The translations under genes and the position numbers were made by a program. This document shows positions 25,001 to 38,820 of a stretch of DNA of 64,000 nt, piece by piece. The stretch covers positions 46,327,812 through 46,391,811 of the forward strand of contig CM034239.1 of assembly GCA_019916065.1 (NCBI GenBank), given 5' to 3'. Origin of the DNA: Vitellaria paradoxa. Its lineage: Eukaryota; Streptophyta; Magnoliopsida; Ericales; Sapotaceae. Position 1 is the first letter of the stretch; each line of letters starts with the position of its first letter. The notes below the pieces were generated by a model. It was not told where the DNA came from, did not search any database, and saw only the letters and a list, made by a program, of their open reading frames with translations.

Positions 25001-28000
25001 ATTGCGTTTTCTCAACCTGAAATTATGTTTTAAAAGAGAGAACCATAGATACATACTTAGAAAGCAGGTCAGCTAAAGATAAAACTAACACATCAACTTG
25101 CAAAATATCTACTTGTGAAACCAGAGGACTTTTTGTAAACCCCACCCCCCCTCCCCCTCAAAAAATATACACACACACACACACACACACATATATATTG
25201 TGAAGAATCCAATTGCAAAATTCTCACATTAGGCACATTATTTCTGATAGTTTACTAATATTAGACTCTTAGATGTCACATAAAAGAGCAAGCTATTGCG
25301 AAAAAGGGCAACTTCACTAATATTATTATTCAACACACACCCCCTTACATGTCGCCAAACTTACTTTTTTAATAATGTGAGCCCGTCACGAGCAAACTTG
25401 GGCTTGGCTCAACTGGTATTTATAAATGAACTGATACTGAATAGAAAAATTAGGCTCGTTTAATAAACAAGCCGAGCTTGAACATTGCCCGTCTCGGCTC
25501 GTTTAGAGCTCCGGCTTGTTTAGTATTTATATATATAATTTAATATATACATTTAAAAAATAATAATATATTAATTGTTTTGTGTTTATGTTATAATGAT
25601 TTTTTCATTCTAAAAATAGCATTACAGTTTATTTAATGTTTAGTTGAATGATTTCTATGTTAGTAATTACTCTTTAAAAAATCATTTTTCACAATAAAAA
25701 TTTTATATATGAACTATTATTACACCACTACTCAATTCAATGAATTTAAAATTTATTGATAACACCACATTGATTTATTGAAATATTAGAAATAATGCAC
25801 TAGTAAACTATGTCAATTTTCCCATATCGGATTGTAGATTTGAAAAATGTCTCTTTCAAACAGCACTACAAATAATTCTTGTCATTCGCAAACAACTTGG
25901 GCTCGGCCAAGCTCATTCACCTACTAAACGAGCCAAGCTTGAACATAAAATTTAGGCTCGTTTATTAAATGAGCAAGCTTGAACAAAGTAAAGCTTGGGT
26001 TATTCACACCCCTAGACAATAGACACTATTAACTATCATGTTAGCGGTGAATTTGAATTCAAGACATTTGCCTGCTTTAATATTATATCAGGTTGTTAGT
26101 CACTATCTTATCTAAAAGCTCAAGCTGGCTAGAAGAGGAACAATTTTTTACTACTTCTATCATCATCATCATCATCCTAACCATATAAGTGTATGACATT
26201 GTGCAAAAATTCCGAGTCTTAAATGCATTAAAAATTGAGAAACAAAACGCATCCTAGCCAACTTCTTAAAATTCCACTACAATTCAATCCCCTGATAAAA
26301 AAATCCTGCACAAAGGTTGAATTGCAATTGACTTCAACCAATTAAAGAATAATAATGTGAAAAACATGTATCATAACACAAAACATAATTTGTAAGTCTT
26401 TAATAATTGTTCCATCAACAACACGTAGAAACAAAGAATGTGTAAATGAAACGAGATGCAGTTCCAAATTCCAATTACATGCCTGGTACTACTACAATAC
26501 AGTCACTGTGCCTGTAGGATGAACAAAGCAAACATAAAAAGACAATAACAAGGATCATGACGATGACAACAATTCATCTTCCCAAGGTATCTATGCTACC
26601 AAGGTAACCAAGCCCTAGAAAGTGTTTGTTAGTATCAAATTGATGAACTTTATTTCTATAAGTAAACTCTATACAACACCTTAAGAGTTAAGAGCCTAAA
26701 GGAAGCAAATGAAAAAACGGGGATCATCAGAACCCTTAAATGCATTCACCAGGCAATGTAAAATAAGAAATTGAATTAAATGCATTCTCACAAAAATTTA
26801 TCATATTTTATTCCCCAAGCAGTTGCTTACGGATAGAGGTTCCAGCCAAGACAACACCCCTCATAAGACAAATTGGCACTGTATGGCTTTTGTCATATGG
26901 CTTTTGTCATATTAGTTTTTCAATCTAATGTAATCCTTCTCATCTCTAACTAGACTAGAGAGCGTCTTGCATGGAATTTTTTCCGTTGACATGGTCCTGA
27001 GGAAGAACTACAAACTTAGCAGTTCCCTAAGGCTTAGGGTTCATTAAGGATAAAAGGAATAATGGTTTCTGAAAACTCTCTATCCATAATTTGCCAAACA
27101 GAAATGCAAAGTTGCAAACCACCTGGTTTCATGAACAAATCACCATATTATTATAATATAACCGCAAAAAATTGACATATGATACTTACAATCATCAAAA
27201 GAAACCAGTACAAATCAAAGTCTTCCGCCACAAGTGCCTTGGTTTTAAGTAAGTGCATAAGTTATACTATGTTACTGTGGCATTTATAATTTCATGCTTA
27301 AACAATTAGCATAAATGTAGTTTATTCTTACACTATGATGCCTTACACATACAGCACTGAGAAAAAGATGCTAGAAGTTATTGTCCAAGGGCAGTGATCA
27401 AAGTACAGTTTTTTAATTTTATTATTTCTTTTTTTTTTTTTTCAAGCACTGGTTTGAAATAATGCCAAAAGTAGTCCAAAGGAGGTGACAAAATCTATGC
27501 AGCTATCCCTGAAAAGTAAGAACATGGCTTACAGTCCAAGGAAATCCATTTTGCACAAGTAATATCAAAAGCTTCACTTAACAACTTACAATGGAAAGAA
27601 TATCTTTCGCAAGATCTTTTTCGTATGATGGTGGCCCAACTTTAACATCCAGAATTATCTGTCTAACAGAACCTGATATCAACTGGAGCACATCCAGTGA
27701 AAACCAAAGTCAGAGAAGAACTTGTGGAAAAGCTTAATCAGTTAAAAGAACACAACAAAAATAGCAATTGGAACTGTGACATTTAGTTCAAGCGCATGGA
27801 CATGATTATAGCAATCCTGAACATACCTTCAATGCATCTTCGACCATAGGAATGCTTTGACCATGAAACTCCAACGGGAACGGACGAATTGCATCCAAAT
27901 CTTTAATCTACAACCAAAAACTAAACTATAATCTCACTCAATATTACTCAGATATATCTTCCAGATAACTTGGTTAAATGCAAATGGTGGAGGGTTGAAA

Positions 28001-31000
28001 GGAGATCTCATAGATTTTCATAACGGTTCAAATGAGAAATTCTACTTTTTCCCCTGTATGGTAGATATAGATAAAACAAGAAAGTTTCACATGCTTAACA
28101 TTCAATACCAGGTCTATACATATAAGAAGAAGCTTTAACATCATTAAATCTAGCCATTTGGAAGTTGTGTAGTGAAGTCAAGTTGGTATGGTATGTATGG
28201 GAAGAGAATTAACATTAGTTAATTAGTCTTTTAGGTGTCTTTGGTTTAATATTGCACCATTTTAGTGTTTGACAAGAAACTCTAAACAAATAAAAGGAGA
28301 GACATCAACCTTAAAACCCAGGTGTTAAGGTGAAGGAATTCCACCTCCTATATGGGGTAAATAACCTTTCTCATGGGCCGATGTCTGACAAATTTTGGCA
28401 GCCCCCACACGCTTGCCCATATGGACATAGGCACAACATGGACTGTAGCGAGAACCAATTGAAAATTCGTTCTAATACCATGCCAAGAAACCCGACAATA
28501 CATAAGAAGTGGAGCCTTAACCTTAAAACCTCGATATTGAGATGAATGAAGTCCATCTCTTATATGGGCAAATAACCTTTCTCATGGACAGTTGTGGAAC
28601 AACTTTTGACCATGTTAATTGAAATCTTGATAGCGTAACTAATAGCAACTTTTAGAATTTTTGAGGTAAAAATTGCTATATTAAGCAAATGTACTTTTAG
28701 AGGATATCTTCTTTTATACATTAAGTATTTTTAGATGATATTTATATGTTTTGGGGGGTTTAGGAAGCCTATTAATAAGCCTTGTTATCACTTACCTATG
28801 TCTTTTTCCCCATCAAAACAATTTCATCGACAAATAGCATACACCGTGGAACCTCATCTTGTATGTGTCTAGTCAATGCATTCATAACAAATGCAAAAAA
28901 GATAATGGCTCAAATGCTTAATGCAAATCCTGATGTAAACCTACAATGACTGGGAAATTACTAATTTCCCGATCATTAATGTTTGCATTGTGTGGATGGT
29001 TGCTGGAGGAAAGGAACAGGAGTTGCATACTTGGCTGACTTTTGTTAAGCATATGGTTTTGTACTTAGTGGGTTGGTTGGGGTCTCTTTCGTACTTGGGT
29101 GGCATCCCCTTGATGCCTTTAATTAATCAAATTATTTAATTATATAGAAATACTAATTTCCCTACAGCTATCCTCACTATGGATATACGGTCTTGGCCAC
29201 ATTATACTTTTTGTATTGTTCCACATATCAATTTGTGATGCATTTCCTTCCAAAGCTCACTGCCTAACTTCTAGCATTTACGCAAACATTCATATTAAGA
29301 ACCATGTTCATAAGGTGTCAGACAGAGCAGTATGCTAGTTGTAAGTGAAACTAAGATCCATATTTAGCAAAATTTATCACAAGCGGCCATGCTAGATCAC
29401 AAGTACGGCATCAATGCCCAAAGACCAAGTTTCTAGCTAATGGGATAGAACATGACTGAAAGAAGTTACATTTCCAGTCTAAAAAGCAAAATGCATTGCT
29501 GAAAAAGTTTCATTTTCTTTGGTGGACCTTGACACCTTGTAATGTGTAAAATCCAATGCATTGCTGAAACTAAAATTTCCATTTTATTTGGTGGGCCTCG
29601 ACACCTTGTAGTGGGTGAAATCGAATGTTTTCATTTTTCAATAGGTAAATTATTATTATTCCAAACAAATTTCTCTATGCATTCCCTTTATTTCCCACTT
29701 GACCTTAGAATGGTTGACATTTTACCAATTGAAGCTTCATCCAGAGTACTTACTACTTATACTATATGGTGACAACCACGCTAAATGGAATGCAGTTGAT
29801 ACAACTAAGCAGAGCTTTGTCGAAATGGAAGAACTTCTACTAACAACATACAAAGGAATTTGGGTATAGAAGATAGGTAAGCTGGAAATTTTCACCTCTT
29901 TCATGCTTAGGTACCCAACCTTGGAAGTACTGTTCCCAGTTAACCGCTGCAAATCCCTGCCTGTGTCATGTGACAATCAAGTTTCTGAAGAGCTTCAATG
30001 ATAACATAAATGAATACAGTTTAGATAGCAATCCTGCAATTTGAATATGCAGTAATAAAGCCTGGGTATCACAAGGATATAGCTGTAGCATGTGCCAAAC
30101 AAGTGCTCAAATTAAAGGTCTATTGGGGTAAAGCACATTATTACTTCATTTCCAAGATAAATGATCACAATTTACTTTCTCCTTGAACATTTCTTGATAT
30201 ATATTGTCCAAAAACCTAAAAATCAAAAAGCCAATTGCACAGACCACCTACAAAGCTTAGGCCTTGGAGTAAAAGATTGACAACTAGGATCATTTGTTTA
30301 TCCAGTTAGTTGAACAAGGTACCAGTTTGTCAAACAATGCACACAAGAAATCGAATTTCAATGGCAGGGCAGCAATATGTCCTACTCCAAGAAGTTGTAC
30401 CATAAACAAGTGTTGGAAATAATTACATTCTTTAATATTCTTTAATGTAAAAAAATTATTGATCGTTATCGGAAGAAAAAAAGCCAAAAGACAGGCTCAA
30501 ACAGCATTCAAAATTTGCAAAATTATGGAAATTGTATCACTCATACAAGTTTCCTTCTTTTTTTTTACCCTGCTTTATAAGTTTCCTCCAAAACTTTTGA
30601 GGCGTTCTCAAGAACTTTCCTACGAGTACTCACATGCTTTTAAATGTTTGCAATCACCTCTGGGCAAAATTTTCTATATTTATCTTACAAACACATCTCC
30701 AGGCTTCAGACATTAGTTTACGGTGAATCAAGTCAAATTCTCCCACAAAAATGGCTAGAATATATTTTTTCAATTTTTAATGTTAGCGTAATTTGGGCTT
30801 CCTTGCTAGGATGCTAGTATATTTCATAGCTAATTTACCAATTATTTACTTAACTATGAAGTACAGGCATCCTAAATGGTATTGAAATGCTTTTCAATGG
30901 AAAATGAATGAAGAAATTTACTGATCACATATACTCATAATGTCTAGCTTGTCTTCTCGAAGATGTCATTACTTAAAGATGTAACTTGTAATTGACTAAA

Positions 31001-34000
31001 CGTTTCAAGAATCTAGACCAAGCAGTGTGACTCTCCTTAAACCTAGCAAGGTGTATAACCTAAATTATTTCTTCATTATTTCTCTCTCCATAACATTCAC
31101 CATCCATTTCCTTGCCTACCTTCTAGGATTAATGAGAATCATACTCTTCTGATAAAGTTTCACCTTCTTCTACAATGTATTAAGATGTAATAGAATATAA
31201 ATTTTAGAGATTTGGGGTGTTTTATATTTCAGATAAATATAATTATGAAGGGCCCATCGTGAATTTAATTTATTAATCAAGGTTGTTTATGGTGTAAATG
31301 AAAATTAGCATGTGGACATTAAACAAGGGTAAAACCGTATGCATGCAAATGACAGCTTACATATACCTGTCATGAAGTGCGAACAAGACTCCATCTGATG
31401 ACCGAGAAACATCAATCTCAACACAGTCTACTTGAGATTGGAGAGCAGTATGGTATGCAGCCATCTAAAAAATAAAAAATTTGAAAAACTCTTCATCACA
31501 AAGTATGCCAACCAAAATTATTAAATTATTTCCGCTGGGTGCATGATTTTAATTGAAGACTGAAGTAGTTGACTTAATTACAGGGCTGTGGAATCCACTT
31601 AAGAATATTGAAGAAAAGTGGATATTACCAGACTGCAATTAAACTAGTCTTCAATAATTTTTAGTTAAGTTCTATTATTTTTAACATAATCATGATTGTA
31701 CTCCTTTCCCCATTGAAATAATGCAGAAAAAATTGAAATAATGCATAAAATCTTTTTTCTTTTCTTTTTTTTTTTTTTAATAAGCAACAAAAAAGGTAGT
31801 CTAATGGACAAGGCTTCCACATTGCATGGTCTAGGGTAGGCTAGATATAGTTAGCCTTCTCTCTGTAATTAGAGAGACTGAACCCTTGACCCCCATGGCA
31901 CAATGTAACAGCCATACTGCTGTGACCTGGGGGTTAACATCAAATTTTATTAATGACAAAAAGGCACAACATCAGGAAGAGGACAAGCAGTCCCCACATA
32001 TCAAAATAAGAAAAGATGATGATAAAAAAAAAAAAGGCATAAGACGAGCAGAAAAACCAGCAAAGCAGTTCCAAACATAGCTCTCGATTACATAGAGCAA
32101 ACTTTTTTTGATTGGTAAGTTGGGGGGTGGGCAAACTAAGTGCCAATTGGAAAGAATCATAAATAGGGGGATTTCAAGAAACTCTATGTTGACCAAAGCC
32201 CATAATGCATAAAACCATCACCCTAGCTTTAATATGCAAGCCTAAACCAAGCAATAGGCAAGCTCTGGATATAGTTTTGAAACTGGCATAGGCCAATAAA
32301 CATATACAAGGAGATGGGTCCAGCATGACATGGATCTGCTGACTTAGCAGTTTTCAAAAAACACAACACAGTGACTAGGACACAACAACAAATGATCAAA
32401 ATTTCATTTTGGAAGATTGTTTCTACTACCACCAAAAAGGTAAAATTTCAAGAAGTGATTGAGAAGTATTTGGAAAGTGGCACAAAGATACAAAATATAC
32501 GTAAACCTTTAGAAGTATAGATTGAAATATTTATAATTATACGAAAGCCTGATTTATTCTATATTTTTGTATATAATTTTATGCTCCAATGGAAATATAG
32601 GAATAAAAGTTTTTCATTTCAGTTTCTTAGGACATAGATATTTTTGACCATTTTGAGGAAAAGAAACTATATTTTATTCTTTGATGAAAATAAATATTAT
32701 ATTTTTTATACGCAATATGCAGGCATGAATATAATTACCATTTCTTCATCTTTTTTAAATTAGAATATATTTACATTCATATTTACACTATTATAATGAG
32801 AAAACATTAAGGTCATATGGTTGGAAGGATGGCATAATTTGGGATATGGTATCCAGGAAGATAGTGTCTTCCGATTTGGTGTGATATAAAATAAATGGTA
32901 TCTCAAATTTGATTACTACGGGATAAGGAAGGAAGATTATGAGGTTTATGGCCCATCTCATGATATATATCCTATCCCACATTGGGTTGGACATGGTGGA
33001 TCGGAATAAGCAATAAAAATTGACAATTTCACCCTTCATAAAATTTATAAATGAGTAGTGTCTCCCTTGTAGAATTAACATGCTTCTTAGAGCATATCGC
33101 AATATGGCATTAATAGAACCCTATGTTTAGAAACATGAAAATTGAAAATTTGGTAAGAGAACCCAATGAAAATAGGCTTCAAATACCCCAAAAGCCAATA
33201 AGCATACTTCCATAAATAAATGGACATAAGTACTTAACCGATGTAGTAACCAACTAAGCAACTCACATAGATATGGATTAAAGCAATCGCATATCAACTT
33301 AATTAAAATCAATGAGGAAATAAAAATTCAAAGAGGACATCACATGAATTGAAAGTCTACACTCAAACCCATGTAAGATCAAGCAATGGATCTAAGTGAC
33401 TGAACATAGAGGCACAAAAAACAGTAATAGACATGACAAAAAAATAAAATAAAATAAAGTTGCTTAACTGGGAAAAAAAGATTGAGAGATTAAAAGATAA
33501 ACCCAAACAATAGTAACTTCTAAAATAGAGATCAAAAGGAGGAGTGCATACAGTGTTGGGAAATGCCTTGGAGGAGTCACCACCATGAGCACATACTAGG
33601 GGAGGATTATTCAGCCAACCACACTTTTTTAATTGCACCTGCACATAGGCAAGGTGTAAAGGCAGAACTCAAATCCACTTTCAAGTATTTTTGGCAATTG
33701 TATATTAACTATTAACCTGTCTAGATGGACAAATGTTAAAAACTACTTTGCCAATTGATTAGGGAAATCTTAAAAAAAGACCACTATAAAACTGCAACAA
33801 GAGATGAAAATGACCATTTCATCACTACGCTACATAGAGTATATCTTGTGTGGCATCATTTCACAAAATTACAAGCAACAAGGATTAATTAATCAAACTA
33901 CATTCCGGTGTCCTCCCAAATAAGGGATCTTGAATTATGCAATGATATGAACAATTTGATAAAACTAACAATTTGAGCACAGCATTACATATTTATGAAT

Positions 34001-37000
34001 CTACAATAGTAGCAATGACAATATCTTTCTTTTTCTCAACTCTTGATATTGTGTGGAATGTAGCCTGAGATGCTAGTGTGTCCCCTAAGGGATTTGATCC
34101 TATCCTATAACATAGGGTCATAGACTCATAATTTTTTATAACTCCACTTGGCTTCTAGTGTGGATAGGTGCAAGGGCCTCGCATGGTAGCAAAGTTACCA
34201 ACCTTTTAGTGGGGTTAGCTGACCCTATCAAATTTTTAAAAAATCAAGCAAATCAATTAGACATTTTGTATGAACTTTGGGTGTTCACTAATTGAATAGA
34301 TTGAACCATTAATCTTTGAAAACAAATATAGATATAGATTTGAAAAATATAAGTAGGTTTCGAAAATCAAATAATTTCAAGGCTTACCATTTTGGTGAAA
34401 CTGCATTTCTCACTCACACCAACCAAATAATATGAGAAAAAGAAAGTTAATCCTAAAAGCTTACAAAAGCAATTTTTTTTTTGGGGGGGGGGGGGGAGAC
34501 AGACATACAGAAGCAATGGTGAGAGAGAGAGAGAGATATATAGAGAGAAAGAGAGAGAGAAGAATAGCTAACTTTACGTTATGTTGGAATATGAATTAGT
34601 GGAGGGAAAAGAAAATTTAAGGGAAAGTAAAATTACTCATTCATGTTTTTTTTCCCCTATTCTTTGCTTAACATAGTAGAAAAACATAATTTTCTTTTTT
34701 TTTGTTTTTACAAATATCTATTCGCGCTATTCTCATTTTTCTAACTCAATTGAAAAAAAAATGAAATAAATTCAATTTTTTCACTTCATTTGTTTTTCTA
34801 CATTCTCCATTTACATTTTTTTCCCTCCATAAATCCATGTTTCAAACATGGTGTTCAGAGATTTTCCTTTCCTTTTCGATGTTCATCTCTCTTCACAGAT
34901 GGAACATGATGTAGGACAAGAGATGGAAAGAAGTGGTCAAGGATAGAGTTGTATTTATAAAAATATTCTAATTATTCTTTAGGATATATTTTATTTATTT
35001 TTGGTTTTCCCTATCCTATTTTGGATTGGTTCCTTTCCTTATTTTATTTAGGACTAGTATAGGAGTTTTATTTTAATTGCCTTTTACTTTAAGCCAAAGG
35101 CTATTTTGTAATCATTAAGGATTAGGACTACATGTTCCAAAGTTTAATCGGGAATCTTACTAGTTAGGAAAACTGTTTTTTACATGGTATAGGATTGGCT
35201 TTGCTTTCTCTATAAATAGAACCCTTTGTAATTAGTTTTATTCATTTAAGTTATTAACCAAATTGAGATTTTGTAGAACTTTGTTTTCTTGCTTGGTTCT
35301 TATGGAATCAAGGATGTTACTTTGTCGTACTCGGGAACGATAACGTGCCAAACGCTCCGCCACTGCGTAAAGTGGTATTAGAGCAAGTTCGTCTTGCCGA
35401 GTTTTCTACTTTCCCATTGAATATACACAAGATTTTTCCTTGTGCTCCTTGTTCAATGAAGGACCCAAACAACGGCTATTGTGGTTTGAAAATTCTTTGG
35501 GATTCACACCACCAAATATTTGAGCAACATATGAATAGTCAAGCTCAATGTATGCATACTCAATTTCAACATTGGAGGCTCAATCGCAAGCTCAATTCAT
35601 GGAGGTTTGGAATATGATATTTGCATGTTATGAAATCAGAGGGATAACGCTTCTAGTTTGCAGAACTCCAATTTCATATATATGACCAAATGTTAGAAAA
35701 TTTGAAAGTCCACATCTACAATAACATTCAAATCATGTCCAATTCAGCCGAGGACTTCATAGAAGACTCAATCTATTACAAAAGTGGTGAAGACTAGTCC
35801 ATTTGAACGCGAGAAAGTTGATTATCCAATTGTGATTGTCTATGCAAATGAAGGAATACCTCTAGATGAAGAAGTCCAAGAGGAGACAACTGCAAAATCT
35901 TTTACAACCTGTGAGGAGTTTCAAGAACTGAAAGAGATTGAGGTAAAGAAGAATTCTACTTTTGTGGATATTGAAAACAAATATAATTTGAACAGCTATT
36001 TTTGCATGAAGAAATTATAATAGACATTCAGGGTAGGAAAATTGAAAATTCCACATAATTAAAGATTATTGATTTTTGTGATAAACACTATGATTTTGAA
36101 TTATTGTTTCATGAAGAAAAAGTTAGTGTTTTCATCAATCCTCAAAAGACAGAAATTGAAGGTTCAAGAATAATTGAATTTGTTGAAATTTAAGCAACAT
36201 GGGAAGATTTAGTTCGTCCAAAGATTTTCAACATTCGAGACTTCGTAGAATACTCTCCTTTGTTACCTCATGGTTTAGACTTGAGAACAAGTTCTTTCCA
36301 AGTGGGGGAGATTGATGTAAAAAGAGAGATAGAAAGAAATGGTCAAGGATAGAGTTGTATTTGTAAAAATATTATAATTATTTTTTAGGATTTATTTTAC
36401 TAATTTTTATGGTTTTTCCTATCCTATTTTGGATTACTCCTTTTCTTATTTTATTTAAAATTAGTATAGGAGATTTATTTTATCTATTTATGGTTTTCCC
36501 AATCCTATTTTGGATTATTTCCTTTTTTTATTTTATTTGGAATTAGTATAGGAGATCTATTCTAATTAATTGACTTTTATTTTGAGCCAAAGGTTATTTT
36601 GTGATTCTAAGGGATTGGGATTTTATGTTTCAAAGTTTAATTAGGAATCTTTATTAGTTAGGAAAACTGTTTTCTATATGATAGGATTAGCTTTATTTTC
36701 TCTGTGAACAGGACCCTATGTAATCAATTTTATTCATAAAAGTTATTAATCAAATTGAGATTTTCGTAAAATTTTGTATTATTATTACTTGATTCTTGTG
36801 AATTCAAGGTTTTGTTCTTGTGTATTCAAGAACATTACACAGTTGTACTTAGGAACAATACCCTGTCAAATGCCCCACCGCTGCGTCAAAGTAGTAATTA
36901 CAAAACTCTAAATCTTAAATAAATCTCCTAGAATTGAATTATGGATTAAATTTACCCAAGTTTTTGGAAGTAAGACGGAAGAACAAAAATGCATTTTGTA

Positions 37001-37637
37001 TAGAATGAAAAGCCATTGATAGTTTGAAGTATCAAATTAATTCTTAACTTGGAGTTAAAATGTAACTCCAGGTCCATAATATAATTCAAGTTACAACTAT
37101 AGCTTGAGGCTTAAAGAGGCTCTGAAACATCAATTCTTAGCATAAAAGAATCCTTGCATTGTGCACCATTTATTATATGTAAAACATAAAATTTCACAAA
37201 CTAATATAATGTAAATTACATAAGACATGAGATCTAAAAAGAGCATGCCCCTAATATGTAAAGTTTCAAGGGGTTATCGTTTGAGATCAATCCGAAAACT
37301 AAATCATTGCAACAAAATATGGTAATTCGCTATAACAATGCATATAATTATGCAGTGTATATTTTCACAGAAATACACATCTCCACATATATAATTGTGT
37401 ACATATAATATATATATATACAAAGAAGAAGGGGAAGAAAGAAGAAACCTGATGAAAGTGCCTGAGTTTAAAGTGGAAGAAAAGTGGAGGGAGGATTGCA
37501 ATGACGGCAAGACCTATGAGAAGAAAACGGAATGATTTTCGCGAAGTGAAACCTCTCAGATTTCGATTTCGCCACAACCCGTATCCGTGTCTCTGTTGTA
37601 GTTGTGGTCTCCTTCCCAGTCTTGATGAGATCGCCAT
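22082..37637 (-). CDS. GDPD4: GDPD4-like glycerophosphodiester phosphodiesterase family protein, 9 exons
   Basis: Exons at 37449-37637, 33552-33638, 31367-31464, 29896-29956, 27827-27907, 27590-27682, 24927-25016, 22377-22504 and 22082-22250 join in frame (996 bp, 331 aa). The start is MAISSRLGRR; an in-frame upstream ATG at 37721 would add 28 residues. Residues about 35-57 form one membrane anchor. The GDPD barrel starts with AHGGDSSKAFPNT (His81), then VEIDV (Glu108, Asp110) and LHDRDLQRLTG (His123), ILDVK (Asp184) and a late AWTVDD and VVTSNP. Family members hydrolyse glycerophosphodiesters to glycerol-3-phosphate and an alcohol using a metal ion. Here the usual HRG is HGG and the Glu of PENT is Pro, as I recall for plant GDPD4, so activity is uncertain. 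The large introns carry transposon remnants listed separately. Confidence 0.9.
24247..24501 (+). other. Unassigned open frame with coiled-coil composition in a GDPD4 intron
   Basis: An 84-codon plus-strand frame, antisense to GDPD4, ends in a strongly charged heptad-like stretch (EEMKKEIVQAKKTKEV, then EVKEMEEELKASKEKYIQL). The composition is unlike the surrounding AT-rich noise and suggests a fragment of a real coiled-coil protein or of a retroelement structural protein. No homologue was recognised and no start, promoter or partner exon is visible. Probably a relic. Confidence 0.3.
25380..26015. repeat. GAGCC/AAGCTTG-rich repeat element
   Basis: Both borders are dense in GGCTCGTTTA, AAACGAGCC and GAGCTTGAAC words, many in inverted order, enclosing an AT-rich centre. 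The right border ends TTATTCACACCCCTAG. This composition is typical of an old, non-autonomous plant DNA transposon. The left boundary and target duplication were not found. Lies in GDPD4 intron 6. Confidence 0.4.
28255..28620 (-). mobile_element. Degenerate LTR retrotransposon fragment
   Basis: On the minus strand two diverged versions of a block follow each other: a GTTATTT(G/A)CCC(A/C)ATATA segment, a GGAGGTGGAATTCC or AGATGGACTTCAT segment, and CCTTAACACCTGGGTTTTAAG or its relative. A primer-binding-like TGGTATTAGAACGA lies between them. This vocabulary is typical of LTR ends next to a methionine-tRNA primer site in plant LTR elements. No coding region is preserved. Confidence 0.45.
28807..28990 (-). 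mobile_element. RTE LINE reverse transcriptase fragment
   Basis: On the minus strand the DNA reads [18 protein letters not shown] followed by MLFVDEIVL. This aligns with the [18 protein letters not shown] and MLFADDIVL stretch of the RTE element at 52.5-55.2 kb, so it is a relic of the same clade. The catalytic FADD has become FVDE. It lies in GDPD4 intron 4 in sense orientation. Confidence 0.75.
29490..29624. repeat. Short tandem duplication, about 65-70 bp
   Basis: Two diverged copies start AATGCATTGCTGAAA at about 29490 and 29555 and share TTTGGTGG(A/G)CCT(T/C)GACACC. Within GDPD4 intron 4. Confidence 0.7.
31765..31935 (-). mobile_element. Au-like SINE
   Basis: On the minus strand the element runs from a CAGGTCACAGCAG and GGGTTCAGTCTC (B box) region through AGAGAGAAGGCTAACTATAT, CCCTAGACCATGCAATG and GGAAGCCTTGTCCATT to a T/A-rich tail. 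The order matches the general plan of the Au SINE family of flowering plants as I know it. Diverged, in GDPD4 intron 2. Confidence 0.6.
34907..36888 (+). mobile_element. Short non-autonomous LTR retrotransposon (TRIM-like)
   Basis: The 5' LTR (34907-35369) and 3' LTR (36313-36888) both start TGATGTA and end near CTGCGT(C)A. They share GGTCAAGGATAGAGTTGTAT, GCCAAAGG and TAGTTAGGAAAACTGTTTT. The 3' LTR is longer because of an internal duplication of about 85 bp. After the 5' LTR comes TGGTATTAGAGC (35373-35384), one base from the common plant primer site complementary to initiator methionine tRNA. Before the 3' LTR lies a polypurine tract, GTGGGGGAGA. The 940-bp interior has only broken open frames (one encoding a Glu/Lys-rich 78-aa piece at 35784-36020) and no protease, integrase or reverse transcriptase. 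No clear target duplication was found. It sits in GDPD4 intron 1, antisense to the gene. Confidence 0.8.
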
Positions 37638-38820
37638 TTTCCAAACAAACCTTTGAAAGCGAGGCAGAGCTAGCTGAATGGCCTTATTGGAATGGGATGA
37701 ACGGGTCAAGACTGGGTTCATCCACGATGGGTTGACCTGACCCGTAAAAATATGTAAAACCCCCTCCCCCCCCCCCCCCCCAAAAAAAAGGCTGGTCTAG
37801 GGGTCGCGTCCCGACGGTTGAAATAGGAATTCGACTCAGCGGACTGCAATTGAAAGTTTACTACGATCGGAATAGTCAACTCAAAACATCGTTTCGGTGT
37901 TTTATTATTTAAAATGATATTATTTTATTTAAATTTTTATATTCAAATATATTAATTCATATTCTAATATTGTGTTTTTTTTTTCATTCAAGTGAATATT
38001 CGAATACATCAATTCATATTCGAATATGAGATGTTTAAATAAAACAGTGTCATTTTGAAGAGAAAAGCGCCGAAATAGTGTCGTTTTGGGATTACTGTAG
38101 CTGCAATAATAAACTCCCCTACTGCAGTCTCCCTTCTTCTATAAGAATTTCCGTTGATCAAATAATTTTTATATCTGATTTATTTTTTATCAATCAACTT
38201 CAATAATGGTAAGTTTTTAAGTATGATACTATCATATTTTGAATTCTCATAATTCGACTATGTAAATTATATAAATCATCATTTACAACCTCATATTAGA
38301 GTAAAATCACAAATAACTAAAATAAATAAAATATATAATAAACAACTATCTATACAATCTTATAAATACGTTAGACAATCTAGCCTCATACATGTGAACT
38401 GTTTTGAGTTAAAAAATACAAAATTTTAAAAATTTATATAAACACAAGTTACAATACTGTAAACTTTAAAATTTTTTACTCACTACATAAAGTGCAAGAT
38501 ATTAACTTTTATAAATTTATATAAATTTATATAATTTCAAACACCACTACAATAAGACCCAACGTGTTCTCAAAACTCAATCACACGTCTAAGGTATCAT
38601 TTGGGAAACTTCGGCTAATTGGCTTATTTATTTATTTATAAAATGACTAAATTTACCTTATTACATTTTAATCTTTTTTTAAACCTTCAGGGGCAAAAAT
38701 ATCAAATTAACCAAAACTAAAAAATCACCTAAAAAAAAGTTGCTTTTTTTCTCTTCCCAAGCACAAAAAATGTAGTTTTTTTTTTTTTTAGTTAGCTATT
38801 AGTTAGTTAAAAAAAAGTCA

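Noticed and set aside
33966..34250. Possible further SINE
   Set aside because: Some tRNA-like words are present, but no clear A/B box pair, tail or flanking repeat was found.
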